A stretch of 64,000 nucleotides of DNA from NCBI GenBank assembly GCA_002786065.1, contig NHNY01000026.1:124001-188000 (forward strand). The letters are read 5' to 3'. This document shows, piece after piece, positions 1 through 9,350 of this stretch. The translations under genes were made by a program, and so were the position numbers. A model generated the notes under the pieces. That model was given only the letters and a program-made list of their open reading frames with translations, was not told where the DNA came from and did no database searches. Position 1 is the stretch's first letter, and each line of letters opens with the position of its first letter. The stretch comes from Microcyclospora pomicola (Eukaryota; Ascomycota; Dothideomycetes; Capnodiales).

Positions 1-1203
1 GATGTTCTCGGACAATCATCTTGAATCATCCGGCGTACCTTGTCTCTCGAGCAATACATTATACATACGTGTCCGCCGAAGCAGTAAACGAGATTATGGT
101 CTCAAGGCTTCGGAGCCAGGTTTCCTCCCATGCCATCTCCGATGCTGGTGGGTTTCTAGCCTCGAGTGTCTCTTCATGACCACTCGGCCTGATGTTTGCA
201 CATGTGAAAGTATGGGATGACTCTCCATCCGACTACTACTCCTCTATTTGCCCGTATCCCCGGCTCCACCACTCCCATAAGGTTTGCCGCCCGGGGAAAG
301 GGGAAGTGGGCGCGCCACACCTGGCGCCGCAAGACAGCCGCGAGACATTCATCCCGTGAGAACCACGGCATGAGAAGCGCCCTCCCTCCCTCCCACCGCT
401 CCCAGCACATACACGATACACACTGTATCGGTACATACCGCGTCACTGCCTGATACACATGCAAGACGATCCATGGAGAGCGTCCTCCACCACCCGGCTC
501 GAAACGTGGACCGAACCACCGTCCGCTGCTCGTCGGGCCGTGGTGGGACAGCACATACGTTACGGCCAGCACGTCCCGATGGCTTTAGGGTGGGGGGCGC
601 ACAGCTCTACATGCCCCAGACGTGCGATGTGGCGATGTGGTACGGTGGCGGCGTGCGGTGTCATGTCGAATCTGTGCGTGTCTTTCGATAATGTCGAAAG
701 CGGACGGGTCGCGTCTGTGTGGCTACACGGGCATGGACTGTACAGTACAGTAACTATCTTAGTACCCATGATGTAGAATCAAATGTGCAGTCGCGGCACT
801 TGCGTTCTTCTCGACCCGGGTGTGATGCGCTCACCGACTATGTGTGCTTGCTTGCTACCTACCCCAGCCTGCTGAGAGGCTGACACGCACATGTCGTCTG
901 CTCGTTGATGAGCGGTACTATTCGCGAAGATGGGCGGTGTGATGAGACATGGATGGAGATGATACGGGCATGCGGTTTAGTTGGGTACAGTATACACGTT
1001 TAGGCGTATTGATGTCGATAGTGAGAAGGATTTATACCTTGCGATCATCGAATTACCATCGCCGATGATAGGAACACTCTCAAGGCCACACACCTCAGTT
1101 ACATGGTATCATTCCCACATGCTGTTCTGTATCCTACACACATATCGTAACAAAAGCCGATGGTCATCTCGCATCCCTGCGCTTCATTACGCGCAATATT
1201 CTG
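1..1203. other. gene-free left edge
   Basis: No open frame here has recognisable domain content; the frames are short and overlap on both strands. The stretch lies downstream of the minus-strand PPR-like gene and may hold its 3' UTR. A few short palindromes of the GTATAC/TGTACA kind occur (for example near 740 and 990). Nothing else is seen. Confidence 0.6.
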
Positions 1204-3519
1204 CTACGAGTCCAATGCTATCCCTCGCATCGTCAAGATTTTATTCCGGGCCATGCGCACTTCTTCGGGGCTCGTCTCTTGTGACGGAGGGTCCTTTTGT
1301 GCTCCGATGGCATCGCTGATGCCGTAGCTGACCAGCGACTTATCCTCGCTCGTCCTGATATCCGCCTTTCGTTCAGGCGGTGCTACACCTGTCGCTATGG
1401 CTTCGTCGACGGCCTTGTCGAAGGCGATGTCGTGATCGTTCGCGAGCGCAAGGAGCTGAGTGACGCTCTTCCAGTTCTCGTAGCGGAGCGTACCAAACGG
1501 TATTCCTGTGACACTGTGTGCTGGCTCTTTGGGCTCGACTGGGACACTGTCATTAACGAGAACAGTATCCGGCTCTGATGAAGTATCATTCTCTTCGATA
1601 TTTGCTGGATCAATGGTTCGTTGCTCTGTTGAGAGCTCATCGTACAGCTTTCGTAGCTCAACTTCAGGCATGAGCTTCTCAGGTGCATACAGAGTCATTG
1701 GCAGACCTTGCTGGCTGAAGTTCTGAACCTTAGGGCGTGTCTCCGTCAGGCTTGCTATAGCGTCAACGTCTGCTCGGAGCTTCTGCAGCTCGGCAAACAG
1801 TGCAGACACGTCTAGATCTGCCCTCGCCTGGCCTTGTTCGAAAACATCAGGTTCTGGAGCATCCAAGTGTGCAAAAATGCCCTCATGATCTGTTGCTGGG
1901 ATTACGTCTTTGAGCTCTTCGACCATTTTGCGGGCAAAGTCGACGCAGTTGCTCCGCGTGGCCGCCTTGATCAAGATGTGGATATCCGTGGTACCTGGCC
2001 ATTCGCCGAGTTTCACCTTGTCTTCCAGAAGAAGCGCCCAGGTATCACGCACAAGCTCGGCGTCTTTCACAATGCCAGCGGCCGTCAGAATGGATCGTCG
2101 TGTGACGTGATTCGGCTTCAGCCCGAGCGACTCTGCGTCCTTTAATGCTATGTCGATGACATTCTTGTCCTCGCCCCAGCCAGCAATGTTGGTAATGATC
2201 GAATTGAATGCAGCTATGCCGGGCATAGCTCCATATCGTGAGAACGTCTCCAAAGTCTTGCGAATGATTTCGAGAACTTCCGAGACTATCTGCTGCTTCA
2301 CCGACACTTCCACAGCTTCGATGCCCTCTATTCGCATGGTCTGTGACATGACAATCAAAAGTTCGTTGATCATATTGGGCGTCACGACACCGCCGGCTCC
2401 AGTACTCAAGTAGAGAACCGAAAGCATCTGCCGTAGTGCATGAATGTGTGAAACAGGATGTGAAAGATCCGAGGTCATGCGGATGCGACTCATGAATCGC
2501 CGTGTCGCATCGTAAGGCATGAGAGTGCCAGCGCGGCAAGCCATAGCAAACACGGTGAAGGCTTCAGATGCTGGTCTCTCTTCCATGAAGACCTGGTAAA
2601 TGGTGAGCATGAGGTGATTATGACGATGGTTGTTGTCTGGCCACAGCCGTAGCAGCGAGTCGAATGCCAGATATGCATCGCGCGAAGCACCGTAAAGAAG
2701 TCTCGCATGGCTAATGCCTTTCATAAGATGATATGGCGCTGAGGAGCCGAGAAACTCCTGGTCGCGGTCGGGCACAACAGCAGTGGGCGATAGATGGTAG
2801 GCAAGATAGTCGCCAGGATATCTTTCAAGTGCCTCAGAGTACAATGCCTCCAATTCCACGAGCGGTGTACCGTGCACAGCAAGTAGATCGATGGCGCATC
2901 CGTACACATTGGCATCGGCGAAGCCTTTCTCCACGTCTTGTTCTCGAATCCACTCCCAGAAGTTGACTCCAGCATCCCACTCTCCAATCTCTTTCAAGAA
3001 CTCCAATACCCGCCCGATAGAAGCGGGTACAGGCACAATGTTCTCTGCACGCCAATCAGACGCCAGTCGTTGCGCGAACGTCCCGAGTTCTTCAAAGTTC
3101 TCCGCGCGCTTGGTGTCTCTTGCCTGCCGTCTCTCTCGAAGCAAAGCTGAGAACAAAGTCCTGACGATCGAGGCTATGACAGAGGCCGGAAGCGCATTCT
3201 TCTGCTTGTTATTGAGGCCGTTGTAGTGCTTAATGACATATGCAATGTCTCGTTGTTGAAAAGCCTCATTCAGGGGATCGACAGACTTGCTTTTCTCATC
3301 GCCTTGCTGTTCCTTGCGCGGCGTGAATCGCCTTATCTTGAATTTTCTTACTGCTGGTTCTGCAGCAAGACCGCGGGAGTGCCATGTCGGGCATGCAACT
3401 CTGACAGAGATACATGGCCGGACGCGCTTAGTAGCATTGACTGAGGTGGTGAACGTCCGGAGCCATTGACGGTGGAGATGGAGTTCGGCCTGAGTACGCC
3501 GTAAAGAAAGTGTCAGCAT
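1204..3519 (-). CDS. PPR/TPR-like mitochondrial protein
   Basis: Single-exon frame of 771 aa. The N-terminus is rich in Arg, Ser and Thr with almost no acidic residues (LSLRRTQAELHLHRQWLR, then TFTTS), which fits a mitochondrial presequence. The body is alpha-helical, and residues around 280-520 have the look of pentatricopeptide-type helical repeats, for example the stretches with AFNSIITNIAGWGEDKN and NHVTRRSILTAAG. The tail of about 130 residues is acidic and low-complexity. Fungal proteins of this build often serve organellar RNA metabolism or complex I assembly (CIA84-like), but I cannot name the orthologue. The start is chosen for the presequence; a further 5' exon is not excluded. It diverges from RET3 across about 230 bp. 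Confidence 0.7.
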   Translation of the reverse strand: MLTLSLRRTQAELHLHRQWLRTFTTSVNATKRVRPCISVRVACPTWHSRGLAAEPAVRKFKIRRFTPRKEQQGDEKSKSVDPLNEAFQQRDIAYVIKHYNGLNNKQKNALPASVIASIVRTLFSALLRERRQARDTKRAENFEELGTFAQRLASDWRAENIVPVPASIGRVLEFLKEIGEWDAGVNFWEWIREQDVEKGFADANVYGCAIDLLAVHGTPLVELEALYSEALERYPGDYLAYHLSPTAVVPDRDQEFLGSSAPYHLMKGISHARLLYGASRDAYLAFDSLLRLWPDNNHRHNHLMLTIYQVFMEERPASEAFTVFAMACRAGTLMPYDATRRFMSRIRMTSDLSHPVSHIHALRQMLSVLYLSTGAGGVVTPNMINELLIVMSQTMRIEGIEAVEVSVKQQIVSEVLEIIRKTLETFSRYGAMPGIAAFNSIITNIAGWGEDKNVIDIALKDAESLGLKPNHVTRRSILTAAGIVKDAELVRDTWALLLEDKVKLGEWPGTTDIHILIKAATRSNCVDFARKMVEELKDVIPATDHEGIFAHLDAPEPDVFEQGQARADLDVSALFAELQKLRADVDAIASLTETRPKVQNFSQQGLPMTLYAPEKLMPEVELRKLYDELSTEQRTIDPANIEENDTSSEPDTVLVNDSVPVEPKEPAHSVTGIPFGTLRYENWKSVTQLLALANDHDIAFDKAVDEAIATGVAPPERKADIRTSEDKSLVSYGISDAIGAQKDPPSQETSPEEVRMARNKILTMRGIALDS

Positions 3520-3750
3520 TGGGAAATCGCTGAATTTCGATGTCCAAAGTGCATTGAAGGAGAGTTGGGCTTGCTATCACATGCATTATTTCTCGCCATG
3601 CTCCGCAAAATGTTAGCGCGATGCTCACGCGGCTCTGCGGACGACGCCGAGATGCCACACTACACTCCAAGCCTACCACCACTACACCTGTCTCGTTCGA
3701 GACATAATTGTGCCCGGATTACTTGACCATTCCAGTTCATACTCGCAGCC

Positions 3751-4413
3751 ATGGCGCCTAACATGTCGTTGTTCTCGGTCAATGCTATTCTTGTCCTGGC
3801 AGCCGACGACTCCTCTCGCATTCTCACCAAGTACTACTCACCTCCCCACATTCCAGCCGGCGCACAAGGAAACAATTATCCAGGCGCGAACCCATACCCG
3901 ACGTTGAAAGACCAGAAAGCATTCGAGAAAGGACTACTGGAGAAGACAGCGAAGCAAACAAGCGATGTCATTCTCTACGACAATCGCGTGGTTGTTTTCA
4001 AAATGGAGAGCGATGTGATGCTCTATGTTGTGGGCGGCGCAGAGGAGAACGAGATCATGCTATACAATGTTGTGCTAGCATTGAGAGATTCTTTGAACAT
4101 ACTACTGAAGTACGTGTCCTTCACTAGCTTGCGACTTATCCAGAAATCCCAATGCTGATCTTGTACTAGAAACTCTGTTGACAAACGCACACTGATCGAG
4201 AACTACGACCTTGCATCGCTGTGCATCGACGAGCTTGTTGACGACGGAATCATTCTGGAGACAGATCCAGTCATCATTGCCAGCCGAGTCAGCAGACCTC
4301 CAGTCCAAGATGTACCGAACATGCAAGGCCTTGATCTAAGCGAAGAGGGCTTGCTCAAGATTTATCAGTTTGGCAAGCAGAAATTGGGAGAGAGGTTACG
4401 ACAAGGTCTTTAG
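3751..4413 (+). CDS. RET3: coatomer (COPI) subunit zeta
   Basis: Two exons, 3751-4109 and 4170-4413, joined across a 60-nt intron with donor GTACGT, branch TGCTGAT and acceptor TAG, give 200 aa. The product begins [16 protein letters not shown] and carries the small-chain longin/adaptin fold of COPI zeta (residues about 7-150: [16 protein letters not shown], then [12 protein letters not shown], then DVMLYVVGG), ending with a short basic tail. COPI zeta pairs with gamma-COP in the coatomer F-subcomplex and acts on Golgi-to-ER vesicles. The length is usual for fungi. An internal Met four residues in could also be used. The gene ends convergently with the NASP gene, about 320 bp away. Confidence 0.95.
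4110..4169 (+). other. RET3: intron of RET3
   Basis: GT-AG intron of 60 nt. Splicing restores K-N-S-V-D-K at the junction and removes an in-frame stop at about 4156. Confidence 0.92.
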
Positions 4414-4731
4414 TGGCGATATATGATTCAAAGCGCAGAGGAGTGGCGTTTCAGGCGTCTCAGAATGATCATTGATCTATGCAGACAGAATGTGATGAAT
4501 GGGCATGTCTGCGTAGCGACATCGCTTCAACGAAGCAAATTCCAGCTCATGGCATGTGCAATAAGCTGGATTTGGAGTTGGGGATGTCAAGAGTCGCTTG
4601 CACTCCATTTAGGATTGTGCAGTCTCGCGGTCAACATCATCCGCATTGACGTATGACGATGAATGCAGTTTCACGAGACAACACGAAGGCCGTAGAAAGT
4701 AGTTGGCTTAGCCTTCACTTCTTCGATATGC
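4414..4731. other. convergent intergenic region RET3/NASP
   Basis: This 318-bp stretch lies between the stop codons of two converging genes, so it should hold both 3' UTRs. No gene is seen. Confidence 0.7.
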
Positions 4732-6105
4732 TCAAGCGTCCTCAACTTTCGCCTTCTTCCCGTTTGTCGCATCACCGACTGCTTCCTCTGCTTTCCTTTT
4801 CCCCTTCACCTCTGCTGTTGGTTCTTCTACCTTCGCCTTCTTCCTCTTCACCATACCCGATAGGTCGTTGGCTTTCTCTGTTGCCTCTGCTATTCTCTTC
4901 TGCTGCTCACCCTTACTCTCGCCCAGCAGCTGACCAAGCACACCTCGTAGTGGATCACTTCCATCTGGGGCACCTGCCGGACCGGTAATGCCGTTCAGAG
5001 ACAACGCGGGGTTTCGTAGGTCCACGAGACGCTGCTCCATATCTACTACCATCTCCTTGACGTCCGCGATGACCTTCTTCCGATCTTCTTGCTTAGCCAA
5101 GTCGAGGGTGGAGACAGCCTCTTCCTCCTTCGCAATACGCGACCGGCACGAAGCAATAGCTTTCTCCATCTCCTCGGCAGCCTCCTGACGCAAGTTTTCA
5201 TCCACTTGAGCGACCTCTGCTTCCCCTTCTCCAGTGGTAGATGTAACCGATGCGAATTCGAGAGCAAGGGATAGTTTGAAGTGTGCTTCTGCGATCAAGC
5301 TGCTCTCCAGCGGGTAAAGCTCTAATTTGAGAAGTAAAGCAGACCGCGTGTCTGAGATGGCATCGTGGAAGCGTTCATTTTCCAGCGAGATCTCGGCCTG
5401 GAGGTCGTGCGTATCTGCCAGTCGCTCTTTGAGCTGTCTTACTTCCGCGTTCTCTGTGATGCTCTTTCCAGCGGCGTCCTGCGCTGCTTCGACGTTCCGT
5501 GCCAGGAGGACACGCGCCATATCGAGAATCTCGTAGGCTGTCGCAAAGTCGTCCTCTACTTCGCCGTCTGCCTCCGCTGCTTCATCATCCTCTTCCTCCG
5601 AGTCCGTGAAGTTCTCGTCGCCTGTGATCTGGAAATAGGGTTTGGGTGCTGGTTGTGTCTCCGGCTTGGTTCCATCCTTCTCTTCAACGACGGCCTCAAC
5701 AACGTCCTCGGCCAGCTTCTGCTCGCCATCCTTGAGTGCGTCCTTGATGTCTGTACTACCAGCCCCGGCAGCAGAAGTGCTCGAGTCGGCCGGCGCAATC
5801 TTTCGTTTCTTGCGCTTCGGCTCCTCTGCGGTTGCGACTTTGCCGCCTAAGACATCGCTGTTGCTGACTGCGACGTGGTACAAGCAACGACCGTATTGAT
5901 AGAGCAAATCGGCATTGGCGGAGGACATCTCGCCATTGATCTCGTCCTGGATCTCGGCAGCTTCGCTGAAAAACTCGGCGGCGGCATCATAGTTCTTGAG
6001 TGAATACTGCTGTGTAGCTGATGCTTTGAGCTGCTCGAGTTTGGCGGCAAGCTCCTTCTCGGAAATCTCTTCGGGAATCATTTCAGCCATATCGAAACTC
6101 GACAA
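4732..6105 (-). CDS. NASP/Hif1/Sim3-type histone H3-H4 chaperone
   Basis: Single exon, 457 aa. A first TPR lies at about residues 20-60 (LEQLKASATQQYSLKNYDAA). A long acidic insertion follows at about 165-190 (SEEEDDEAAEADGEVEDD). Then come SHNi-TPR-like helices at about 190-285 (AYEILDMARVLLARNVEAAQ; LADTHDLQAEISLENERF; LIAEAHFKLSLALEFA), a charged coiled coil, and a C-terminal Lys-rich tail with several nuclear localisation signals. The interrupted TPR plus acidic loop is the signature of the NASP family, which escorts histone H3-H4 to chromatin. It diverges from DPB2, a replication gene, over about 216 bp holding MCB-like motifs, so S-phase co-expression is plausible (inference). Confidence 0.88.
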   Translation of the reverse strand: MSSFDMAEMIPEEISEKELAAKLEQLKASATQQYSLKNYDAAAEFFSEAAEIQDEINGEMSSANADLLYQYGRCLYHVAVSNSDVLGGKVATAEEPKRKKRKIAPADSSTSAAGAGSTDIKDALKDGEQKLAEDVVEAVVEEKDGTKPETQPAPKPYFQITGDENFTDSEEEDDEAAEADGEVEDDFATAYEILDMARVLLARNVEAAQDAAGKSITENAEVRQLKERLADTHDLQAEISLENERFHDAISDTRSALLLKLELYPLESSLIAEAHFKLSLALEFASVTSTTGEGEAEVAQVDENLRQEAAEEMEKAIASCRSRIAKEEEAVSTLDLAKQEDRKKVIADVKEMVVDMEQRLVDLRNPALSLNGITGPAGAPDGSDPLRGVLGQLLGESKGEQQKRIAEATEKANDLSGMVKRKKAKVEEPTAEVKGKRKAEEAVGDATNGKKAKVEDA

Positions 6106-6218
6106 GCCTAGGATGGATGACTGTCAGCTAATGCAGCCGCGGTTGGATGGTTGCTGTCGTCGTTGTGGTGAGATAAGTCGTGTACTGACTTAGAGTGGTG
6201 TTTGACGCACCAGTCACG

Positions 6219-6247
6219 TCGCGTCCTCCGTCGCGTTCCAGGCGCGT
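6219..6247. promoter_or_regulatory. cluster of MCB-like (MBF) motifs between NASP and DPB2
   Basis: Two exact WCGCGW hexamers, TCGCGT at 6219-6224 and 6231-6236, are followed by GCGCGT at 6242-6247. All three lie within 30 bp in the region shared by the divergent histone-chaperone and polymerase-epsilon genes. In yeasts the MBF complex (Mbp1/Swi6) binds ACGCGT-type elements to drive G1/S transcription; use of the same site here is inferred. Confidence 0.45.
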
Positions 6248-6321
6248 CATCCTACACCACTTTAAACAATCCACTTGCGACCCGACATTGGAAGAACACT
6301 GCGTTCACCACGAGCAACATC

Positions 6322-8697
6322 ATGGTGATTCTCCAGGAGTCATCGGAGAATCCAGGCGTGTTCTCGTCCTCACCAGGCTTCGGGACTCCAGCACATCCTT
6401 TTCCGCCGACCCAGCCACGACGAGCTCCTCCACCGCCAGCTTTCAACAAACCTGCTATACCTACCATCCTACCCATCCTGCTGCCACCACCGACTCTACG
6501 TCCCCTCGCCTTCAGGACGTTTACGAAGAAGCATAATCTCACTCTAAACTCTTCAGCCTTGCAAGCACTTGCTACATTTATTGGACGACATTGTGGTTCA
6601 GGATGGCGGGAAGCGGGCACTGGCGAGAAAGTCTTGGAAGAAGTCGCAAAGTTGTGGAAGGCCGAGAGTGGCCCCATCATTGTCGATGATGGAGTGAAGC
6701 TGAAGACCATCCTGCGGACATTGGAAGGCTGCATGACTGGTGGCCGAGTCGGGGCGGCCAAGACAGGCAAGGAACTGACCAGGCAGAGCAGCTTTGCCTT
6801 TGGCAATGACAGCGCTATTGATCTTTCGTCAGACGGAGCGCCTCGACCAGACCTCGAACGCCACGGCAGTAGCTTCGGCTTGAGCGGACTGAACGTAGAG
6901 GAAGATGAGGACGACGAGAATGTCAGCAAGGAACCACGAGCTTGGCTGAAAGTCATATCGGCCCACGACCAACCTCGCTTCAATTACAACGTGGATAAGA
7001 AACACTTCGTTCAAGCCACCTCCAAACCATCCATCTTCCCATCACCTCTGCAGAAGGTTGCATATTTCCGCGACCGCTATCACATCATCCACCAACGCTT
7101 GCTACGAAACCCAGCATTCCAAGCCCCGTCATTTGCTTCCAATATACCTACACTACAACGAACAGATAGTACCACTGCACAGCAATTCTACAAGATCACA
7201 CCCATCGCCAACCTCTTAGGGCGTGGAGCCACGTCTCATCTGCTGCTAGGCATGCTTGTCATTGCGCCAACAGGGGCCATCGCACTGAACGATCTCTCTG
7301 GCAGCATAATACTCGATCTTCAGCACGCACAACCACTCCAGGGAGAGGACAGCGCATTCTTTTGCCCTGGCATGATCGTGTTGGTTGACGGCGTTTATGA
7401 GGAGGACTGGGCTGGAGCGGGATCGAGCGGTCTTGGCAACACTGGTGGTGTGGGTGGCACGATTGGAGGTCGATTCCTAGGTTTCAGCATCGGCGGACCT
7501 CCAGTAGAGAAGCGCAACGTCTCCCTGGGCATCGATCTTGCGCCAGACGATGTCGGAGGCGGTTTTGGATGGACAGACTTCCTTGGCCTGGGCGCTGATC
7601 GTGCTGTCGGCAAAAGAATGCGACGGATCGAGCAGAATCTGCTCAAGCGAGGGAGCGACAGCATTGAAGGTAGCGGAAGGAACAAGACAGTTATTCTTTC
7701 CGATGTAACGCTTGACTACCCAGCAACGCTTGCTGCTGTTCGCAAAGTGCTCGAGCAGTACGATGCGAACAGCGGGAATGAGGCGCCCCTAAGCTTCATT
7801 TTGACCGGTAACTTCTGCTCGCAGGCATCAATGGCTCGTGCCGCTATGGGCAGCATCGAGTACAAGGAGCTGTTTGACGAGCTCGCTGTCGTCCTTGCTG
7901 ACTTTCCGTCTCTCCTTCGATCGTGCACATGGGTGTTCGTGCCCGGCGATAACGATCCTTGGGCATCAGCATTTACCGCTGGTGCAAGCACGACGGTACC
8001 TCGGGGTGGGATTCCCGATCTCTTCACATCGAGGATAAAGCGGGCATTCGCTGCATCGAAAGCAGAAATTAGCTTGACGAGCAAAGATAAGATGGACGGC
8101 GAAGCAATATGGGCATCAAACCCGACACGAGTCAGTCTCTTCGGCTCCGCTCACGAGATTGTTGTGTTCCGCGATGACATGGCATCGCGATTTCGTCGAA
8201 GTGCTATTCGAGTGGGTCAAGCTACCAGAACAGAAGATACCGAGCAGCAGCTCCAGGCGCGAGCCGAGGCAGGAGACGATGTATCAATGTCTGGTGCACT
8301 ACCCTCGACAAATGACATTCTGGGCCCGGCACAGGACTCCCAGATGACAGAAGGAGACATACCTGTGGTTCCTGTGACCAGCAACAACGACTACTCCATC
8401 GCTCAAGCCAAGAAAGTCATCCTCTCCTTACTTCCGCAATCGACGCTGTCGCCGTTTCCCCTTGCAACTAGGCCGGTGCATTGGGATTACAGCTCCGCGA
8501 TGTCATTGTATCCCTTACCGCATACACTGATATTGGCGGACGCCGAGGAAGAACCCTACAGCATGACGTTTGAGGGATGCCATGTCGTGAATCCGGGGAG
8601 ATTGGTATCGGGAGGTGGACGGCAAAAGCAAGTACAGTGGTGTGAATATGACAACTTGACGAAGAGAGGTACCTTGAAAAACACTTGGATCGGTTAA
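6322..8697 (+). CDS. DPB2: DNA polymerase epsilon subunit B
   Basis: Single exon, 791 aa from the Met at 6322. The frame is open 40 codons upstream, to an ATG at 6202, but that part holds the CGCG motifs and lacks family character, so I prefer the downstream start (KNTAFTTSNI/MVILQESSEN). The N-terminal third carries the Dpb2 N-domain (PTLRPLAFRTFTKKHNL). The C-terminal half has the calcineurin-like but inactive phosphodiesterase fold of B subunits of replicative polymerases (LDYPATLAAVRKVLEQY; FILTGNFCSQAS; WVFVPGDNDPWAS; GCHVVNPGRL). The protein scaffolds the leading-strand polymerase Pol2 and the CMG helicase in the nucleus. Confidence 0.95.
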   Translation: MVILQESSENPGVFSSSPGFGTPAHPFPPTQPRRAPPPPAFNKPAIPTILPILLPPPTLRPLAFRTFTKKHNLTLNSSALQALATFIGRHCGSGWREAGTGEKVLEEVAKLWKAESGPIIVDDGVKLKTILRTLEGCMTGGRVGAAKTGKELTRQSSFAFGNDSAIDLSSDGAPRPDLERHGSSFGLSGLNVEEDEDDENVSKEPRAWLKVISAHDQPRFNYNVDKKHFVQATSKPSIFPSPLQKVAYFRDRYHIIHQRLLRNPAFQAPSFASNIPTLQRTDSTTAQQFYKITPIANLLGRGATSHLLLGMLVIAPTGAIALNDLSGSIILDLQHAQPLQGEDSAFFCPGMIVLVDGVYEEDWAGAGSSGLGNTGGVGGTIGGRFLGFSIGGPPVEKRNVSLGIDLAPDDVGGGFGWTDFLGLGADRAVGKRMRRIEQNLLKRGSDSIEGSGRNKTVILSDVTLDYPATLAAVRKVLEQYDANSGNEAPLSFILTGNFCSQASMARAAMGSIEYKELFDELAVVLADFPSLLRSCTWVFVPGDNDPWASAFTAGASTTVPRGGIPDLFTSRIKRAFAASKAEISLTSKDKMDGEAIWASNPTRVSLFGSAHEIVVFRDDMASRFRRSAIRVGQATRTEDTEQQLQARAEAGDDVSMSGALPSTNDILGPAQDSQMTEGDIPVVPVTSNNDYSIAQAKKVILSLLPQSTLSPFPLATRPVHWDYSSAMSLYPLPHTLILADAEEEPYSMTFEGCHVVNPGRLVSGGGRQKQVQWCEYDNLTKRGTLKNTWIG

Positions 8698-9350
8698 GGG
8701 ACGATAGTCACGCATGAATGAAGCTACTGCATGACAGGTCTGCCGGAGGTTGGCTTTCTACTTATCTACATAGCGTCGGCGTTCGTGCATCATTGGAGTC
8801 ATGTTTGCATACCCTCCAGATATCAGACATCTCAAAATCGGCCTATTCGCGTCGTTACCTGACAACGTTGGCATTTCATCCACTCAGCACCTCTTGCGAT
8901 CCAAAGCCCAGGCGTGGGAACTTCTTGGTGACTACGAAGAGACTGTAACAGGCGCAAGTCCGCCGTGAACAGCGGTGCATCCATTATGTTCGATACTTGG
9001 AGGTCGCTCGCAAGGCCCCCACTGCATCCACAAGCAGCATCGCCATCGCGGACCCATTACAAAAGCAAGTGATGTTGAAGGATATGCCCATACCGTGCAT
9101 TGTGGCGGGTGAATGTGAACCGCATGTGATCCGGGGTAGTGGAACGTGGCTGGAGCTGGAGGGGCAAGCCACGTTTAAAAGCGGAACCGTGACGAAGTTT
9201 GGAGCCCAGAATTGTGGCACTCCAGACAAGCTTCACTGGTATATAACACCAACCGTGGTCCTGACGAGAAGCGATCCCGTGTATGAGCTGTTGCTTGAAT
9301 CGACTGCATGCTGCACGATACATTGCACCACCACATGCACAGCCGTCGGC
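8698..9350. other. intergenic region upstream of the RED-like gene
   Basis: No separate gene is seen. The last 354 bp (8997-9350) are open in frame with the RED-like gene, but the encoded stretch is compositionally ordinary and Cys-rich near its end and does not match the family, so it is treated as promoter or 5' UTR. Confidence 0.55.

Noticed and set aside
6202-6321. 40-codon N-terminal extension of DPB2 as coding
   Set aside because: It overlaps the CGCG motif cluster and lacks family resemblance; kept as promoter or 5' UTR.
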